NCBI RefSeq assembly: GCF_000987775.1
Contig: NZ_LAHO01000004.1
Span: forward strand, 180,504-244,503
Direction of reading: 5' to 3'
Length of the DNA stretch: 64,000 bases
Origin: Arsukibacterium ikkense
GTDB lineage: Bacteria > Pseudomonadota > Gammaproteobacteria > Enterobacterales > Alteromonadaceae
A program made the position numbers and the translations under genes. A model generated the notes under the pieces. That model saw nothing but the letters and a program-made list of their open reading frames with translations, did not search any database and was not told where the DNA came from. Below are positions 38,399-47,730 of this stretch, piece after piece (positions within the stretch are counted from its first letter, which is position 1; each line of letters begins with the position of its first letter).

Positions 38399-40465
38399 AT
38401 GGATAAAATAATCAAAAGAATTTCACGAGGAATCACCGGCACCCGGCTATGTTTGGCAGCATTGATGCTGCTGGCACTGCCAGCAGCAGCAGTGCCATTG
38501 CTGTATGATGTCAGGTACAACCCACTGCTCACCGGCGAGACTGAGATAGAGTTTATTTTCGATGAAGATCTGTATACTGATCCCAGTATTCAGGTATTTA
38601 ACGAGCCCGCCCGGATCGAACTTTACTTCGACAACTCTGACTATGAAGAAAAGCTGGAAGAAGTATTAATTGATAAAGCCGGGGTGAGAAGAGTTAAGTC
38701 TGAATTCCTCGGTGAAGGTTTTAAATCAACCATCTATCTGGATTATCTGAAAATTTACCGCACACGGGTGCGTGGTAATGTGTTTTACATGCACATTTCT
38801 GACAACCCAACTGCTGAACAAGTCGGCCAGGCTGCTGACGTTACGCCAACCTATATTAACCGCCTGCAAGCCATCGATTTCCGCCGTGGTGAAAAGGGTG
38901 AAGGTCGGGTACTGGTATTCCTGCGCGAAAATACCGCTGCGGTTGATGTTAGCGAACGGGCGGGTAAATTACTGGTTGAGTTTCACAACACCGATATTCT
39001 GAATGAATTGCTGTATCAGCTTGACGTGATGGATTTTGGTACCATTGTTACCGGTATTGAAACCTTTAAAGAGGGTGCCTCTGCCCGGTTGGAGATCGCT
39101 ACCAGCGATGCCTTTACCTACACCTATCAGCAAATTGACAACATTTTCACCCTGAATGTGGAACGTGACACCACCAATCGCAGTATTCTTGGTGGTGGCC
39201 GCGAATACAAAGGTCGGGCGATTTCGCTTAATTTTCAGGATATCCCGATCCGTACCGTATTGCAGATTATTGCTGACTACAACGGTTTTAACCTGGTTAC
39301 CAGCGATTCAGTGACCGGTAATATTACCCTGCGCTTAGATGGTACGCCCTGGGATCAGGCGCTGGACATCGTGTTACGGGTTAAAGGCCTTGATAAGCGG
39401 ATGGATGGCAATATTCTGATGGTTGCACCCACTGAGGAGTTGTCAGCCCGTGAAGCGCGAGAGTTGGAAGCGAGGCAGCAAGTTGAGCAACTTGAGCCAT
39501 TGTACTCCGACTATCTGACGATTAATTATGCTAAAGCGACAGATTTAGCCGGCTTGTTGTCAAACCGTGATGCGACCTTGTTATCCAGTCGTGGCAGCGT
39601 CGTCGTTGACGATAGAACCAACACTATTCTGATTAAAGATACCGCCCGTAACATTGAAAGTGTACGCAAACTGATAGAGCGGCTGGATGTGCCGGTACGT
39701 CAGGTATTAATTGAGTCAAGAATGGTTACGGTGCGTGATAGCGTCACTGACGAGCTGGGTATTCGCTGGGGTTTTAGCGACCAGCAAAGTACCAGTGGTG
39801 GTAATCGCGGAGTGTCGGGCAATGCCGCCGGCTCTAATGCTATCTCTACTGGCCAGTTCCCGGCGCTGAATGATCGTTGGAATGTTAACTTACCCATTCA
39901 GAATCCAGCTGGCAGTATTGCGTTTCATGTGGCCCGTTTAGCCGATGGTACCTTGCTGGATTTAGAACTGTCAGCACTGGAGCAGGAAAACAAGGGTGAA
40001 ATTATCGCCAGTCCACGGATAACCACATCGAACCAGAAAGAAGCCAGAATTGAACAGGGTGTGGAAATTCCCTATGTGCAGGCTGCTTCCAGCGGTGCGA
40101 CTACGGTTGAGTTTAAGAAAGCCGTGTTGAGTTTAACCGTTACGCCGCAAATTACCCCGGATAATAAAATTATTCTGGACCTGGTGATTACCCAGAATAC
40201 CCGTGGTGAAACGGTGCAAACCCCAACCGGGCCAGCGACAGCCATTGATACTCAGCAAATTCAAACGCAAGTATTGGTTGATAATGGTGAAACCATAGTG
40301 CTAGGTGGTATTTATCAGCAACAAATCTTGTCCACCGTATCTAAGGTGCCGTTATTTGGTGACATTCCTTATGTTGGTGCCTTGTTTCGCTCTAAGCGTG
40401 ATGTCAACGAGAAAAATGAATTACTCATTTTCGTGACGCCGAGAATTCTGACCGAAGGCCAATAA
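38399..40465 (+). CDS. pilQ: Type IV pilus secretin PilQ
   Basis: Outer-membrane multimeric channel through which the pilus passes. 688 residues from ATG 38399; a GTG five codons earlier (38384) is an alternative start. Signal peptide about 1-33, two AMIN-type peptidoglycan-binding domains (about 35-250), an STN/N0 domain (ISLNFQDIPIRTVLQIIADY, about 275-345), an N1 domain (about 370-440) and the secretin core (about 500-685) with VPLFGDIPYVGALF and the terminal LLIFVTPRIL. Last gene of pilMNOPQ. Confidence 0.97.
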   Translation: MDKIIKRISRGITGTRLCLAALMLLALPAAAVPLLYDVRYNPLLTGETEIEFIFDEDLYTDPSIQVFNEPARIELYFDNSDYEEKLEEVLIDKAGVRRVKSEFLGEGFKSTIYLDYLKIYRTRVRGNVFYMHISDNPTAEQVGQAADVTPTYINRLQAIDFRRGEKGEGRVLVFLRENTAAVDVSERAGKLLVEFHNTDILNELLYQLDVMDFGTIVTGIETFKEGASARLEIATSDAFTYTYQQIDNIFTLNVERDTTNRSILGGGREYKGRAISLNFQDIPIRTVLQIIADYNGFNLVTSDSVTGNITLRLDGTPWDQALDIVLRVKGLDKRMDGNILMVAPTEELSAREARELEARQQVEQLEPLYSDYLTINYAKATDLAGLLSNRDATLLSSRGSVVVDDRTNTILIKDTARNIESVRKLIERLDVPVRQVLIESRMVTVRDSVTDELGIRWGFSDQQSTSGGNRGVSGNAAGSNAISTGQFPALNDRWNVNLPIQNPAGSIAFHVARLADGTLLDLELSALEQENKGEIIASPRITTSNQKEARIEQGVEIPYVQAASSGATTVEFKKAVLSLTVTPQITPDNKIILDLVITQNTRGETVQTPTGPATAIDTQQIQTQVLVDNGETIVLGGIYQQQILSTVSKVPLFGDIPYVGALFRSKRDVNEKNELLIFVTPRILTEGQ

Positions 40466-40472
40466 TGCCAGA

Positions 40473-40507
40473 TTGATTCGGGAGCCGACCAATGGCTCCC
40501 GAATCAA
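40473..40507 (+). terminator. 14-bp hairpin downstream of pilQ without T tract
   Basis: TTGATTCGGGAGCC pairs exactly with GGCTCCCGAATCAA around a GACCAAT loop, starting eight bases after the pilQ stop. No T tract follows, so it may stabilise the pil mRNA 3' end or separate pil from aroK expression and not end transcription by itself. Confidence 0.6.
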
Positions 40508-40631
40508 GTCAGAATTAACTTGCCAACGAAAGGCCATTCCTGACATAATTCAGCGCTTCAAATTTTCGCGGGAGCCTTTTGGTCCTTCAATTCAACTTTT
40601 CATTGATTAAGCTGATTTAGCACTACGACAT

Positions 40632-41150
40632 ATGGCAGAAAAACGTAATATCTTCCTTGTTGGCCCGATGGGCGCAGGCAAAAGCACTATCGGTCGTCAT
40701 TTAGCAGACATGCTTCATCTTGACTTCTACGATTCAGATCAGGAAATAGAGCGCCGTACCGGTGCCGATATTGCCTGGGTATTCGATTTAGAGGGCGAAG
40801 AAGGGTTCAGGGTGCGTGAAGAAACAGTCATTTCTGATTTGACTGAATTACAAGGTATCGTTTTAGCTACGGGCGGTGGTTCAGTTATTAGTAAAGAAAC
40901 CCGCAACCGGTTATCGGCCAGAGGCATAGTCGTCTATCTGGAAACACCGATAGAAAAGCAAGTTGCCCGTACCCAGCGCGACAAACGTCGGCCTTTATTG
41001 CAGACAGAAGAAGCGCCGCGTGAAGTATTAGAGCGGCTGGCAGCGGAACGTAATCCGTTATATGAAGAAATTGCCGACTTTACTGTACGCACTGACGAGC
41101 AAAGCGCCAGAGCTGTAGCCAACCAGATTATTGAGCAATTGGGTTTTTAA
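40632..41150 (+). CDS. aroK: Shikimate kinase I
   Basis: Phosphorylates shikimate in the chorismate pathway. It has 172 residues. The P-loop is [14 protein letters not shown] at 11-24; the shikimate-binding D-x-x-I-E ([11 protein letters not shown]) and the ATGGGSVI motif follow, with the lid arginines in QRDKRRPLL. It begins the aroK-aroB-damX-dam cluster typical of gammaproteobacteria, 19 bases before aroB. Confidence 0.97.
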   Translation: MAEKRNIFLVGPMGAGKSTIGRHLADMLHLDFYDSDQEIERRTGADIAWVFDLEGEEGFRVREETVISDLTELQGIVLATGGGSVISKETRNRLSARGIVVYLETPIEKQVARTQRDKRRPLLQTEEAPREVLERLAAERNPLYEEIADFTVRTDEQSARAVANQIIEQLGF

Positions 41151-41168
41151 AGAATAAAGGAGCTGCAT

Positions 41169-42224
41169 ATGCAAAGAGTTGAAGTCCAACTTGGCCAGCG
41201 CAGCTACCCCATTAATATTGATACCGGTTTCAGCGCGCTTGCTGAAACCCTGCAAACTGCCAACCAGGTCGTCATTGTTTCCAATCCAACCATAGCGCCA
41301 CTTTATCTGGAACACGTTCGTTCGTTATTCTCCACTTCAGCAAAACATATTCTGATTGAAGACGGTGAGGCTTACAAAACCCTGTCATCCTTTGAGACCA
41401 TACTGTCCTTTTTACTGGAACAACGGATGTCTCGTGATGTATTACTGGTGGCATTGGGCGGCGGGGTCATTGGCGATTTGACTGGTTTTGCTGCGGCATG
41501 CTTCCAGCGTGGCGTGCGTTTTATTCAAGTCCCCACAAGTTTACTGGCCCAGGTAGATTCGTCGGTGGGTGGCAAAACAGCTGTTAATCACCCACTTGGC
41601 AAGAATATGATAGGGGCGTTTAAACAACCCGAGCAGGTAGTAATCAGTACTGCGACCTTACAGACTTTGCCGCGGCGTGAGTTCGCCGCTGGTATGGCTG
41701 AAGTGATTAAATATGGCTTGTTAGGCGACGCTGAATTTTTACACTGGTTATTACAGCATAGTGAGCAGATATTAGCACAGCAGCCTGATCTGCTGGCGCA
41801 GATGATTAAACATTGTTGCCAAATGAAGGCAGATATTGTCAGCCGTGACGAAACAGAGCAAGGTGAGCGGGCGTTATTAAATCTGGGCCACACCTTTGGT
41901 CACGCTATTGAAGCCTTTATGGGCTATGGTAACTGGTTGCATGGTGAAGCTGTTGCGGTAGGCATGGTAATGGCAGCTGAATTATCAGCTCATCGTGGCT
42001 GGCTAAACCAGCAAGACGTGGTAACAGTAAAAGCGGCATTGCAATGTTTTAGATTGCCGGTTACGCCACCACCTGAGATGACCATTAGCGATTTTCTGCC
42101 GTATATGAAAACCGACAAAAAGGTAAAAGATGGCCAGATGCGCTTTATACTGCTGAGCAAGCTGGGTCAGGCAGAGGTAAGGTCAGATGTGACAGAGGCC
42201 GAGTTGTTGCAGGCATTTGGCTGA
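41169..42224 (+). CDS. aroB: 3-dehydroquinate synthase
   Basis: NAD- and metal-dependent cyclisation of DAHP to 3-dehydroquinate, second step to chorismate. It has 351 residues. Motifs: EDGEAYKTL, LVALGGGVIGDLTGFAAACF in part, VGGKTAVNHPLGKNMIG, and metal-binding histidines in LNLGHTFGHAIE and GEAVAVGM. GGAG lies upstream of the ATG. Its last base is the first base of the damX gene, so translation is coupled. Confidence 0.97.
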   Translation: MQRVEVQLGQRSYPINIDTGFSALAETLQTANQVVIVSNPTIAPLYLEHVRSLFSTSAKHILIEDGEAYKTLSSFETILSFLLEQRMSRDVLLVALGGGVIGDLTGFAAACFQRGVRFIQVPTSLLAQVDSSVGGKTAVNHPLGKNMIGAFKQPEQVVISTATLQTLPRREFAAGMAEVIKYGLLGDAEFLHWLLQHSEQILAQQPDLLAQMIKHCCQMKADIVSRDETEQGERALLNLGHTFGHAIEAFMGYGNWLHGEAVAVGMVMAAELSAHRGWLNQQDVVTVKAALQCFRLPVTPPPEMTISDFLPYMKTDKKVKDGQMRFILLSKLGQAEVRSDVTEAELLQAFG

Positions 42225-43615
42225 TGGATACCTCGGTACTACAGCAAAGACTGGCTGCACAGCGCCATTTACTGCCGTCCCAGCACGAATTGTTAAACAG
42301 GTTGTTATTTCAGCTGGCGTTTAACGATTTTCAGAATATTGGCCTGGTAGGTGCCGAGGGCAGTGGTAAATCAACCCTGGCACTGGCGTTGGCCGAGCTG
42401 TTTTCTGAACAGGCAAATGTTGCATTGTTAACCGGTCCGCTTACTGAGCAGGAAATTGATGAGCAACTGCTACAACAGTGGTTTGGCCAACGCCAGGCTT
42501 TACCTGCCCTTGCCGGGTTGATGGCCGAGCCTATTGCTGGCAGCTCACCGCTGCTGTTAATTGTAGATAATTTCAGTTTACTTAGCGACGACTCTCAGCA
42601 AAAGCTGTTGCAACTCGATTGTCTGGGTTTCTTTATGCTGGCCGAGGCTTCTGCGCAAATGGCGCTGAATTTGAGTATCACTACCCTTACCTTACAAGAC
42701 GCCGGGCAAGTTCTTAAAGATAAAGGATTGGATCCACTCGCCGTTGCCGAGCGTTTTGCCGCCAGTGCCGGGAATATGCATTTGCTGCATAGCGCTGTGG
42801 TTAAAGCAGATGAACGGAAAAGTTATAGCATGGCCTTCTGGTTACTGCCAGCGGCTATTGGGTTGTTATTGCTGACGGCACTGGTGAGTTGGTACATGCC
42901 GACTAGCCGTGATGTGTCTCAACACAATGAGGTTGTTACTGCCCATAGCCCGCAGCCAATTAACAGTCCGGAACTAATTGAGGCTACTGAGCCAGTTGAC
43001 AGCCCTGAGCTAACTGACAGCCCTGAGCTAACTGACCGCCCTGAGTTAACTGACAGCCCTGAGCCGATTCGGCTTGCTGAGCTTAGCGATGCGCCACCAC
43101 TGACTGTGATGCCCGAACCGGGCGATGCAGCAGAGCCACTGAGCTCTGCTGAGCTGACAAAGCCAGCAGATTTAATTGATACGGCTATAACAGCTACTAC
43201 CCCTGAGCCAGTGCTGCCTGGAGAGCCAACAGGCACTCCGGCGGCAATAGCTGATTCTGCAACAGTTGCTGTTGCCGCTGACATGCTGTATCAAGAGCAA
43301 CAATTACTGGCATTGCCAGCACAATCCAGAGTGCTGCAACTAGCCGTGTTGTCAACGGAGCAGGCGCTGCAGCGCTTTAAACAGGCTTATCCTGCAACAG
43401 AGATCGACATTTATCAGCGCAGCTGGCAAGGGCAATTGCAATGGGTCATTCTGGCGAAGGGTGACTACCCTGATGTCAGCAGTGCCCGCGAGGCCAGGGC
43501 AGCGCTGGCGGAACCTTTGCGCTCTGCCGGGCCCTTTATTAAACCCGTTGCCCAGGTGCAGCAGGAAATAAAAGCCTTAGCACGCTTGCGTGCTGAGCCA
43601 CTAATGCAGGAATAA
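42224..43615 (+). CDS. damX: DamX-like ATPase/SPOR cell-division protein
   Basis: Bitopic protein between aroB and dam, the position of damX. The N-terminal part is an AAA-type domain with P-loop GAEGSGKS at 43-50 and a Walker-B-like LLLIVDNF near 110; one membrane helix lies at about 205-224 (FWLLPAAIGLLLLTALVSWY). A long acidic periplasmic linker (about 230-345) contains tandem SPELTD repeats. The C-terminus (about 365-450) is a divergent SPOR domain that should bind septal peptidoglycan. 463 residues. The ATPase/SPOR layout matches DamX; details of the SPOR fold are inferred. Confidence 0.88.
   Translation: MDTSVLQQRLAAQRHLLPSQHELLNRLLFQLAFNDFQNIGLVGAEGSGKSTLALALAELFSEQANVALLTGPLTEQEIDEQLLQQWFGQRQALPALAGLMAEPIAGSSPLLLIVDNFSLLSDDSQQKLLQLDCLGFFMLAEASAQMALNLSITTLTLQDAGQVLKDKGLDPLAVAERFAASAGNMHLLHSAVVKADERKSYSMAFWLLPAAIGLLLLTALVSWYMPTSRDVSQHNEVVTAHSPQPINSPELIEATEPVDSPELTDSPELTDRPELTDSPEPIRLAELSDAPPLTVMPEPGDAAEPLSSAELTKPADLIDTAITATTPEPVLPGEPTGTPAAIADSATVAVAADMLYQEQQLLALPAQSRVLQLAVLSTEQALQRFKQAYPATEIDIYQRSWQGQLQWVILAKGDYPDVSSAREARAALAEPLRSAGPFIKPVAQVQQEIKALARLRAEPLMQE
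43001..43066 (+). repeat. 18-bp tandem repeat in damX (SPELTD units)
   Basis: AGCCCTGAGCTAACTGAC occurs twice without change (43001-43018, 43019-43036), then as a copy with two changes (43037-43054) and a partial copy to 43066. Each unit encodes six linker residues. Looser PEL/PEP units flank it. Confidence 0.9.
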
Positions 43616-43619
43616 GTAG

Positions 43620-44495
43620 TTGATTGCTAAACGGAGCCGGGCCTTTTTGAAGTGGGCCGGCGGGAAATACAGCCTGGTACCTGAACTTATTAAGCGTTTA
43701 CCTGTGGGGCCGCAATTAGTCGAGCCTTTTGTGGGGGCAGGATCTGTTTTCCTGAATACTGATTACCCTGCGTATGTGCTCAATGACATCAATGCGGATC
43801 TTATTCAGCTGTACCAAATTGTTCAGCACAAAGCGGATGCCTTTGTCGCAGATGCGCGCAGTTTGTTTTGTACCAGCGCCAACCAGCGCAGCAGCTATCT
43901 GAATTTCCGGCAGCAATTTAACAGCAGTACCGATCCCTATCAGCGAGCATTGCTATTCTTGTATCTTAACCGGCACGGCTACAATGGCTTGTGCCGTTAT
44001 AACTTGTCTGGCAAGTTCAATGTTCCTTTTGGCAGTTACAAAAAACCTTATTTTCCAGAAGCTGAGTTATATTATTTTGCTGAAAAAGCACAAAAGGCTC
44101 GTTTTAGTTGCAGTAGTTATCAACAGGTTTTTGCTGAGCTGGACCCCGCCGCAGTAGTCTACTGTGATCCACCCTATGTTCCGCTTAGCAAGACAGCAAG
44201 CTTCACCAGTTATGCACGGCAAGGTTTTAATCTGGATGATCAGGCACAACTGGCCAACTTAGCCGAACAGGCTCAGCGTAACGGCCATAGTGTGCTGATT
44301 AGTAACCATGATACCACCTGGACCCGTAAGATTTACCAACAGGCTGCGTTGCATAGTATTCAGGTTGGGCGTTCCATTAGTCAAAATGGTGCGGGCAGAG
44401 GCAAAGTAGCTGAATTGTTTGCGTTATACCTGGCTAGTTCAGCACCAGGGTTACCGTTAGCAGTAATGCTGCCACAAACAGTAGTGCCGCAATAA
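43620..44495 (+). CDS. dam: DNA adenine methyltransferase (GATC)
   Basis: N6-adenine methylase of GATC sites, used in mismatch repair and replication control. The 291-residue product aligns with E. coli Dam from residue 1: RAFLKWAGGKYSLVPEL, VEPFVGAGSVFLNTDYPAY in part, and the catalytic DPPY at 183-186. The start is TTG at 43620, four bases after the damX stop, with AGGA eight bases upstream; no ATG or GTG fits. The C-terminus is about 13 residues longer than E. coli Dam and runs 62 bases into the antisense DUF2970 gene. Confidence 0.96.
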   Translation: MIAKRSRAFLKWAGGKYSLVPELIKRLPVGPQLVEPFVGAGSVFLNTDYPAYVLNDINADLIQLYQIVQHKADAFVADARSLFCTSANQRSSYLNFRQQFNSSTDPYQRALLFLYLNRHGYNGLCRYNLSGKFNVPFGSYKKPYFPEAELYYFAEKAQKARFSCSSYQQVFAELDPAAVVYCDPPYVPLSKTASFTSYARQGFNLDDQAQLANLAEQAQRNGHSVLISNHDTTWTRKIYQQAALHSIQVGRSISQNGAGRGKVAELFALYLASSAPGLPLAVMLPQTVVPQ

Positions 44496-44628
44496 CGCCC
44501 ACCACAATATAAGGCACTATGCTACCGGTTTTAAAATCCTGCTGACGTTGTTTCTCAGACTGCACGCCGATAAATGCGCCCAGTACTGCTTTAACCACCT
44601 GCCAGGTACTGGCTTTCGTTGCTGCCAT
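44434..44628 (-). CDS. DUF2970 small membrane protein
   Basis: A 64-residue protein of unknown function. A short amphipathic N-terminal part (STWQVVKAVLGAFIGVQSEK) is followed by one membrane helix (about 38-62, VPYIVVGVIAALLFVAALLLT). The pattern WQVxKxVLxAFxGVQ fits DUF2970. Its 3' end overlaps the 3' end of dam by 62 bases on the other strand, and its ATG overlaps the stop of the upstream gene by one base. Confidence 0.82.
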   Translation of the reverse strand: MAATKASTWQVVKAVLGAFIGVQSEKQRQQDFKTGSIVPYIVVGVIAALLFVAALLLTVTLVLN

Positions 44629-44879
44629 TAGTTTGATTTGTTGCTGGGGGACAGTCGATTAAGTAACTCCAGAAAATCGACGAAATGAAACTGAGTGGAG
44701 CGGCTCTCACCTTTAATCCAGCCTAACCAGTTTTGCTGCATATTCTGACACAGTTCATTACCAGTTTGGTTAGTGTTGGCCTGGCAAAGCGGACTACTTT
44801 TGAAATAGCCTGTTGCGAGGACGGCCAAGACTAAGGCTGCTCCAATCGCTAACACTTTGCTGTTAAAGGTAATTTTCAT
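44628..44879 (-). CDS. Hypothetical protein with N-terminal membrane anchor
   Basis: I do not recognise a family. From the ATG at 44879, which has GGA seven bases upstream, it encodes 83 residues: a hydrophobic segment at about 8-24 (VLAIGAALVLAVLATGYF) that may be a signal anchor, then a polar part with two cysteines (PLCQAN and NELCQNM). Two further ATGs upstream in frame (44903, 44933) lack a ribosome site. It is coupled to the DUF2970 gene (TAATG overlap), so the two probably form a small operon. Confidence 0.6.
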   Translation of the reverse strand: MKITFNSKVLAIGAALVLAVLATGYFKSSPLCQANTNQTGNELCQNMQQNWLGWIKGESRSTQFHFVDFLELLNRLSPSNKSN

Positions 44880-45024
44880 GTTAAATCCAGTTAACGCTTT
44901 CATCACTAGTTGCCGAGTGTAAATGATCTGCATAATGGATACAAGATGCTTATTTAGTATACGCTGTTGTGCGTCAATGGATCAGCTGCTCAGGCAGGGC
45001 TGAGCAGCATTTTCATCGCGTCGT

Positions 45025-45705
45025 TTAGAAGCTTTTTGACACACTGAACACAACCCGGCTGTCACATAAATTACAGCCATTAATATCGGTATCAACATAA
45101 GCCAGGCTTAAACCCGCGCCTAATACCTCGGTGCTTAAACCGATGCTCCAGTCCAGGTAGCTTGCAGAGCTGTCATCATATTCGTTGTGGCCAATGTGCA
45201 GGTCCAGCGTCAGGTTATCGGTTAGTGCGTAGCTATAACCGCCGTAAAGATAAAAGTAGGTGCCGGCATTACCATAGTAGTCATCACTGAATGCCAGACC
45301 AAAGGTGAAATCCTGATATGACAATGAGCCGTATAATTCATAGAAGTTGGAGCCGGCAAATTCGGTATTGGGGTAGCCATAGCGCATTACGCCAACATCG
45401 GCTGACCATTGCTCGTTTAAATCACCACTCCAGCCTAGCATCACATCCAATTCCAGCGTGCCCTGGCCGCCAAAATCCACGCTCGAGCCCCATACCGAGA
45501 CATAAAAGCCTGACTCAGCTGTAAGGGTTAACCCGCCTTGAATGGCCGGCGCTTCTTCAGTTTGCGAAATACCCCGAAAGGCATAGTCAGAAGTAAACGT
45601 AATATCACCACTGAGTTCCATGGCCTGGCTCTGCTGACTGGTAGCAGCTAAACCCAGCAACAAACTGGCACTAACTAAGCTTTTAAATGTCGTTGTCATT
45701 TTCAT
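45025..45705 (-). CDS. TorF-family putative porin
   Basis: Outer-membrane beta-barrel protein of 226 residues, matching the family TIGR02001 found near transport genes in proteobacteria. Signal peptide 1-28 (LVSASLLLGLAATSQQSQA). The family hallmark ITFTSDYAFRGISQTEEAPAIQGG in pieces follows at 34-57, alternating aromatic strands fill the rest, and the last residue is Phe (SVSKSF), the usual signal for outer-membrane assembly. Two cysteines (CNLC) near the end may form a loop disulfide. The substrate is unknown. Single gene, divergent from rpe. Confidence 0.87.
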   Translation of the reverse strand: MKMTTTFKSLVSASLLLGLAATSQQSQAMELSGDITFTSDYAFRGISQTEEAPAIQGGLTLTAESGFYVSVWGSSVDFGGQGTLELDVMLGWSGDLNEQWSADVGVMRYGYPNTEFAGSNFYELYGSLSYQDFTFGLAFSDDYYGNAGTYFYLYGGYSYALTDNLTLDLHIGHNEYDDSSASYLDWSIGLSTEVLGAGLSLAYVDTDINGCNLCDSRVVFSVSKSF

Positions 45706-45937
45706 TGGTATTGCCCTTATGTTTATTCCCTGAAATATTCATTCCAATAAGCATGCCAAATGAAATAACTACATAAATACAAAGACATAGTGTATTGCTG
45801 TGCTTTTCTTACAGCGTTGTTGCGCACAACTGGTGCGCTGCTGCCTGATTTTTGTGCAGCGGTCTGCGCAATGAACAAAGCGTGCTTTTTGCAGGCTAAT
45901 TCAGTAAAGTCAGGGTTTTATTAGCCGGAACCCAACT

Positions 45938-46615
45938 ATGCTGCCTTATTTGATCGCCCCTTCTATTTTGTCTGCCGACTTTGCCCGGTTGGGCTCTGAC
46001 GTTGAGCAGGTGTTGGCAGCAGGAGCTGATGTGGTACATTTTGATGTGATGGATAACCATTATGTGCCTAACCTGACCATAGGTCCCATGGTATGTAAAG
46101 CACTGCGAAACTATGGCATTACCGCACCTATTGATGTCCATTTAATGGTAGAGCCAGTCGACAGCCTGGTACCGCAATTTGCTGAAGCGGGCGCCAGCAT
46201 TATTACTTTTCATCCGGAAGCATCCCGCCATATTGATCGCACATTACAGCTAATTAAAAGCCATGGCTGCCAGGCCGGGCTGGTGTTTAATCCGGCTACC
46301 CCATTAAGTTATCTGGATTATGTGCTGGATAAGCTGGATGTTATTTTGCTGATGTCAGTGAACCCAGGCTTTGGCGGTCAGGCGTTTATTCCTGCCACTC
46401 TGGACAAGCTGGCTGAGGTACGCAAGAGGATTGACGCCAGCGGCCTGCCTATCCGGCTTGAAGTAGACGGCGGAGTTACCGTAGATAACATTGGCCAGAT
46501 TGCTGCCGCAGGTGCTGACATGTTTGTGGCAGGTTCCGCTATTTTCAACAGCCGTGATTATCAGCAGACGATAACCAGCATGCGCCGGGCGCTGGCAGTG
46601 GCACGCCCAGAATAA
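45938..46615 (+). CDS. rpe: Ribulose-phosphate 3-epimerase
   Basis: Interconverts ribulose-5-phosphate and xylulose-5-phosphate. It has 225 residues in a TIM barrel with metal-binding motifs: [48 protein letters not shown] and the phosphate site EVDGGV. GGA lies eight bases before the ATG. In E. coli dam-rpe-gph-trpS is one run; here three minus-strand genes separate it from dam, and no gph is present before trpS. Confidence 0.97.
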   Translation: MLPYLIAPSILSADFARLGSDVEQVLAAGADVVHFDVMDNHYVPNLTIGPMVCKALRNYGITAPIDVHLMVEPVDSLVPQFAEAGASIITFHPEASRHIDRTLQLIKSHGCQAGLVFNPATPLSYLDYVLDKLDVILLMSVNPGFGGQAFIPATLDKLAEVRKRIDASGLPIRLEVDGGVTVDNIGQIAAAGADMFVAGSAIFNSRDYQQTITSMRRALAVARPE

Positions 46616-46692
46616 TTTACTGCGTACAGCCGCCGCTTGCGGCTATAATACAGCTCTTTTTAGCAGAGTTAACCGAGGACAAGATACCCATC

Positions 46693-47697
46693 ATGAGTAG
46701 CAAACCAATTGTATTAAGTGGCGCCCAACCCTCCGGACAACTCACCATTGGTAACTATCTGGGTGCGCTTAGGCAATGGGATCTGATGCAGGACGCTTAC
46801 GATTGCCTGTATTGCATTGTAGATTTGCATGCTATCACGGTCAGGCAAGACCCCGCAGCGCTGCACAGTGCCTCGCTCGATAGCCTTGCCTTGTATCTGG
46901 CATGTGGTATCGACCCAAAGCGTTCAGCGATATTTATGCAGTCGCATGTGCCTGAGCATAGCCAGCTGGCCTGGGTATTAAATTGTTACACTCAGTTTGG
47001 CGAGTTAAGCCGGATGACGCAGTTTAAAGACAAGTCGGAGCGACACAATAATAATGTTAATGCCGGCTTATTTACCTACCCGGTATTAATGGCGGCCGAT
47101 ATTTTGCTGTACCAGGCGAATCAGATTCCGGTAGGGCACGATCAAAAACAGCACCTGGAATTAGCCCGTGATGTGGCGACGCGCTTTAATTCCGCTCATG
47201 GCCAGATATTTACTGTGCCTGAGCCTTATATTCCGCCGGTGGCAGCAAGGGTAATGAGCTTGCAGGACCCGACAAAGAAGATGTCTAAGTCGGATGACAA
47301 TCCCTGGAATTTTGTCGGCTTGCTGGAAGACCCTAAGATGATCAGCAAGAAATTTAAAAAAGCCATAACAGATTCTGAAGACCCGCCACGGGTGCGTTTT
47401 GATATTGATGCCAAACCGGGCGTGGCTAATCTGCTGAGTATTTTAAGCGGGGTAACCGGCAAAACGGTAGCCGCCCTGGAAGCGGAATATGAAGGCAAGA
47501 TGTACGGCCATTTAAAAGGTGATGTTGCCGATGCGGTAATCAGCCTGCTGGAGCCGGTGCAAAAAAGCTTTACCGAACTGCGGGCCGATTTACCTACGCT
47601 GCAAAGCGTCATGCGCACTGGCGCCGAAAAAGCCCGCAGCCGCGCCGCAATAACACTGGCCAAGGTGAATGATGCGGTGGGTTTTGTTGCGCCCTGA
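46693..47697 (+). CDS. trpS: Tryptophan-tRNA ligase
   Basis: Class I aminoacyl-tRNA synthetase, 334 residues. The HIGH-type motif is TIGNYLG (in [15 protein letters not shown]) at 13-20; the flexible-loop motif is [26 protein letters not shown] in pieces holds the substrate helix. GAGGA lies about 12 bases upstream of the ATG. The adjacent pabA starts 34 bases after its stop and is probably cotranscribed. Confidence 0.97.
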   Translation: MSSKPIVLSGAQPSGQLTIGNYLGALRQWDLMQDAYDCLYCIVDLHAITVRQDPAALHSASLDSLALYLACGIDPKRSAIFMQSHVPEHSQLAWVLNCYTQFGELSRMTQFKDKSERHNNNVNAGLFTYPVLMAADILLYQANQIPVGHDQKQHLELARDVATRFNSAHGQIFTVPEPYIPPVAARVMSLQDPTKKMSKSDDNPWNFVGLLEDPKMISKKFKKAITDSEDPPRVRFDIDAKPGVANLLSILSGVTGKTVAALEAEYEGKMYGHLKGDVADAVISLLEPVQKSFTELRADLPTLQSVMRTGAEKARSRAAITLAKVNDAVGFVAP

Positions 47698-47730
47698 TGG
47701 CAGTGTTGGGCTGAATTACCGGAGTCTTGC

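Noticed and set aside
42919..43284. 121-codon minus-strand frame in damX
   Set aside because: A shadow of the acidic repeat linker; its Ser/Gly/Val-rich sequence comes from the repeat.
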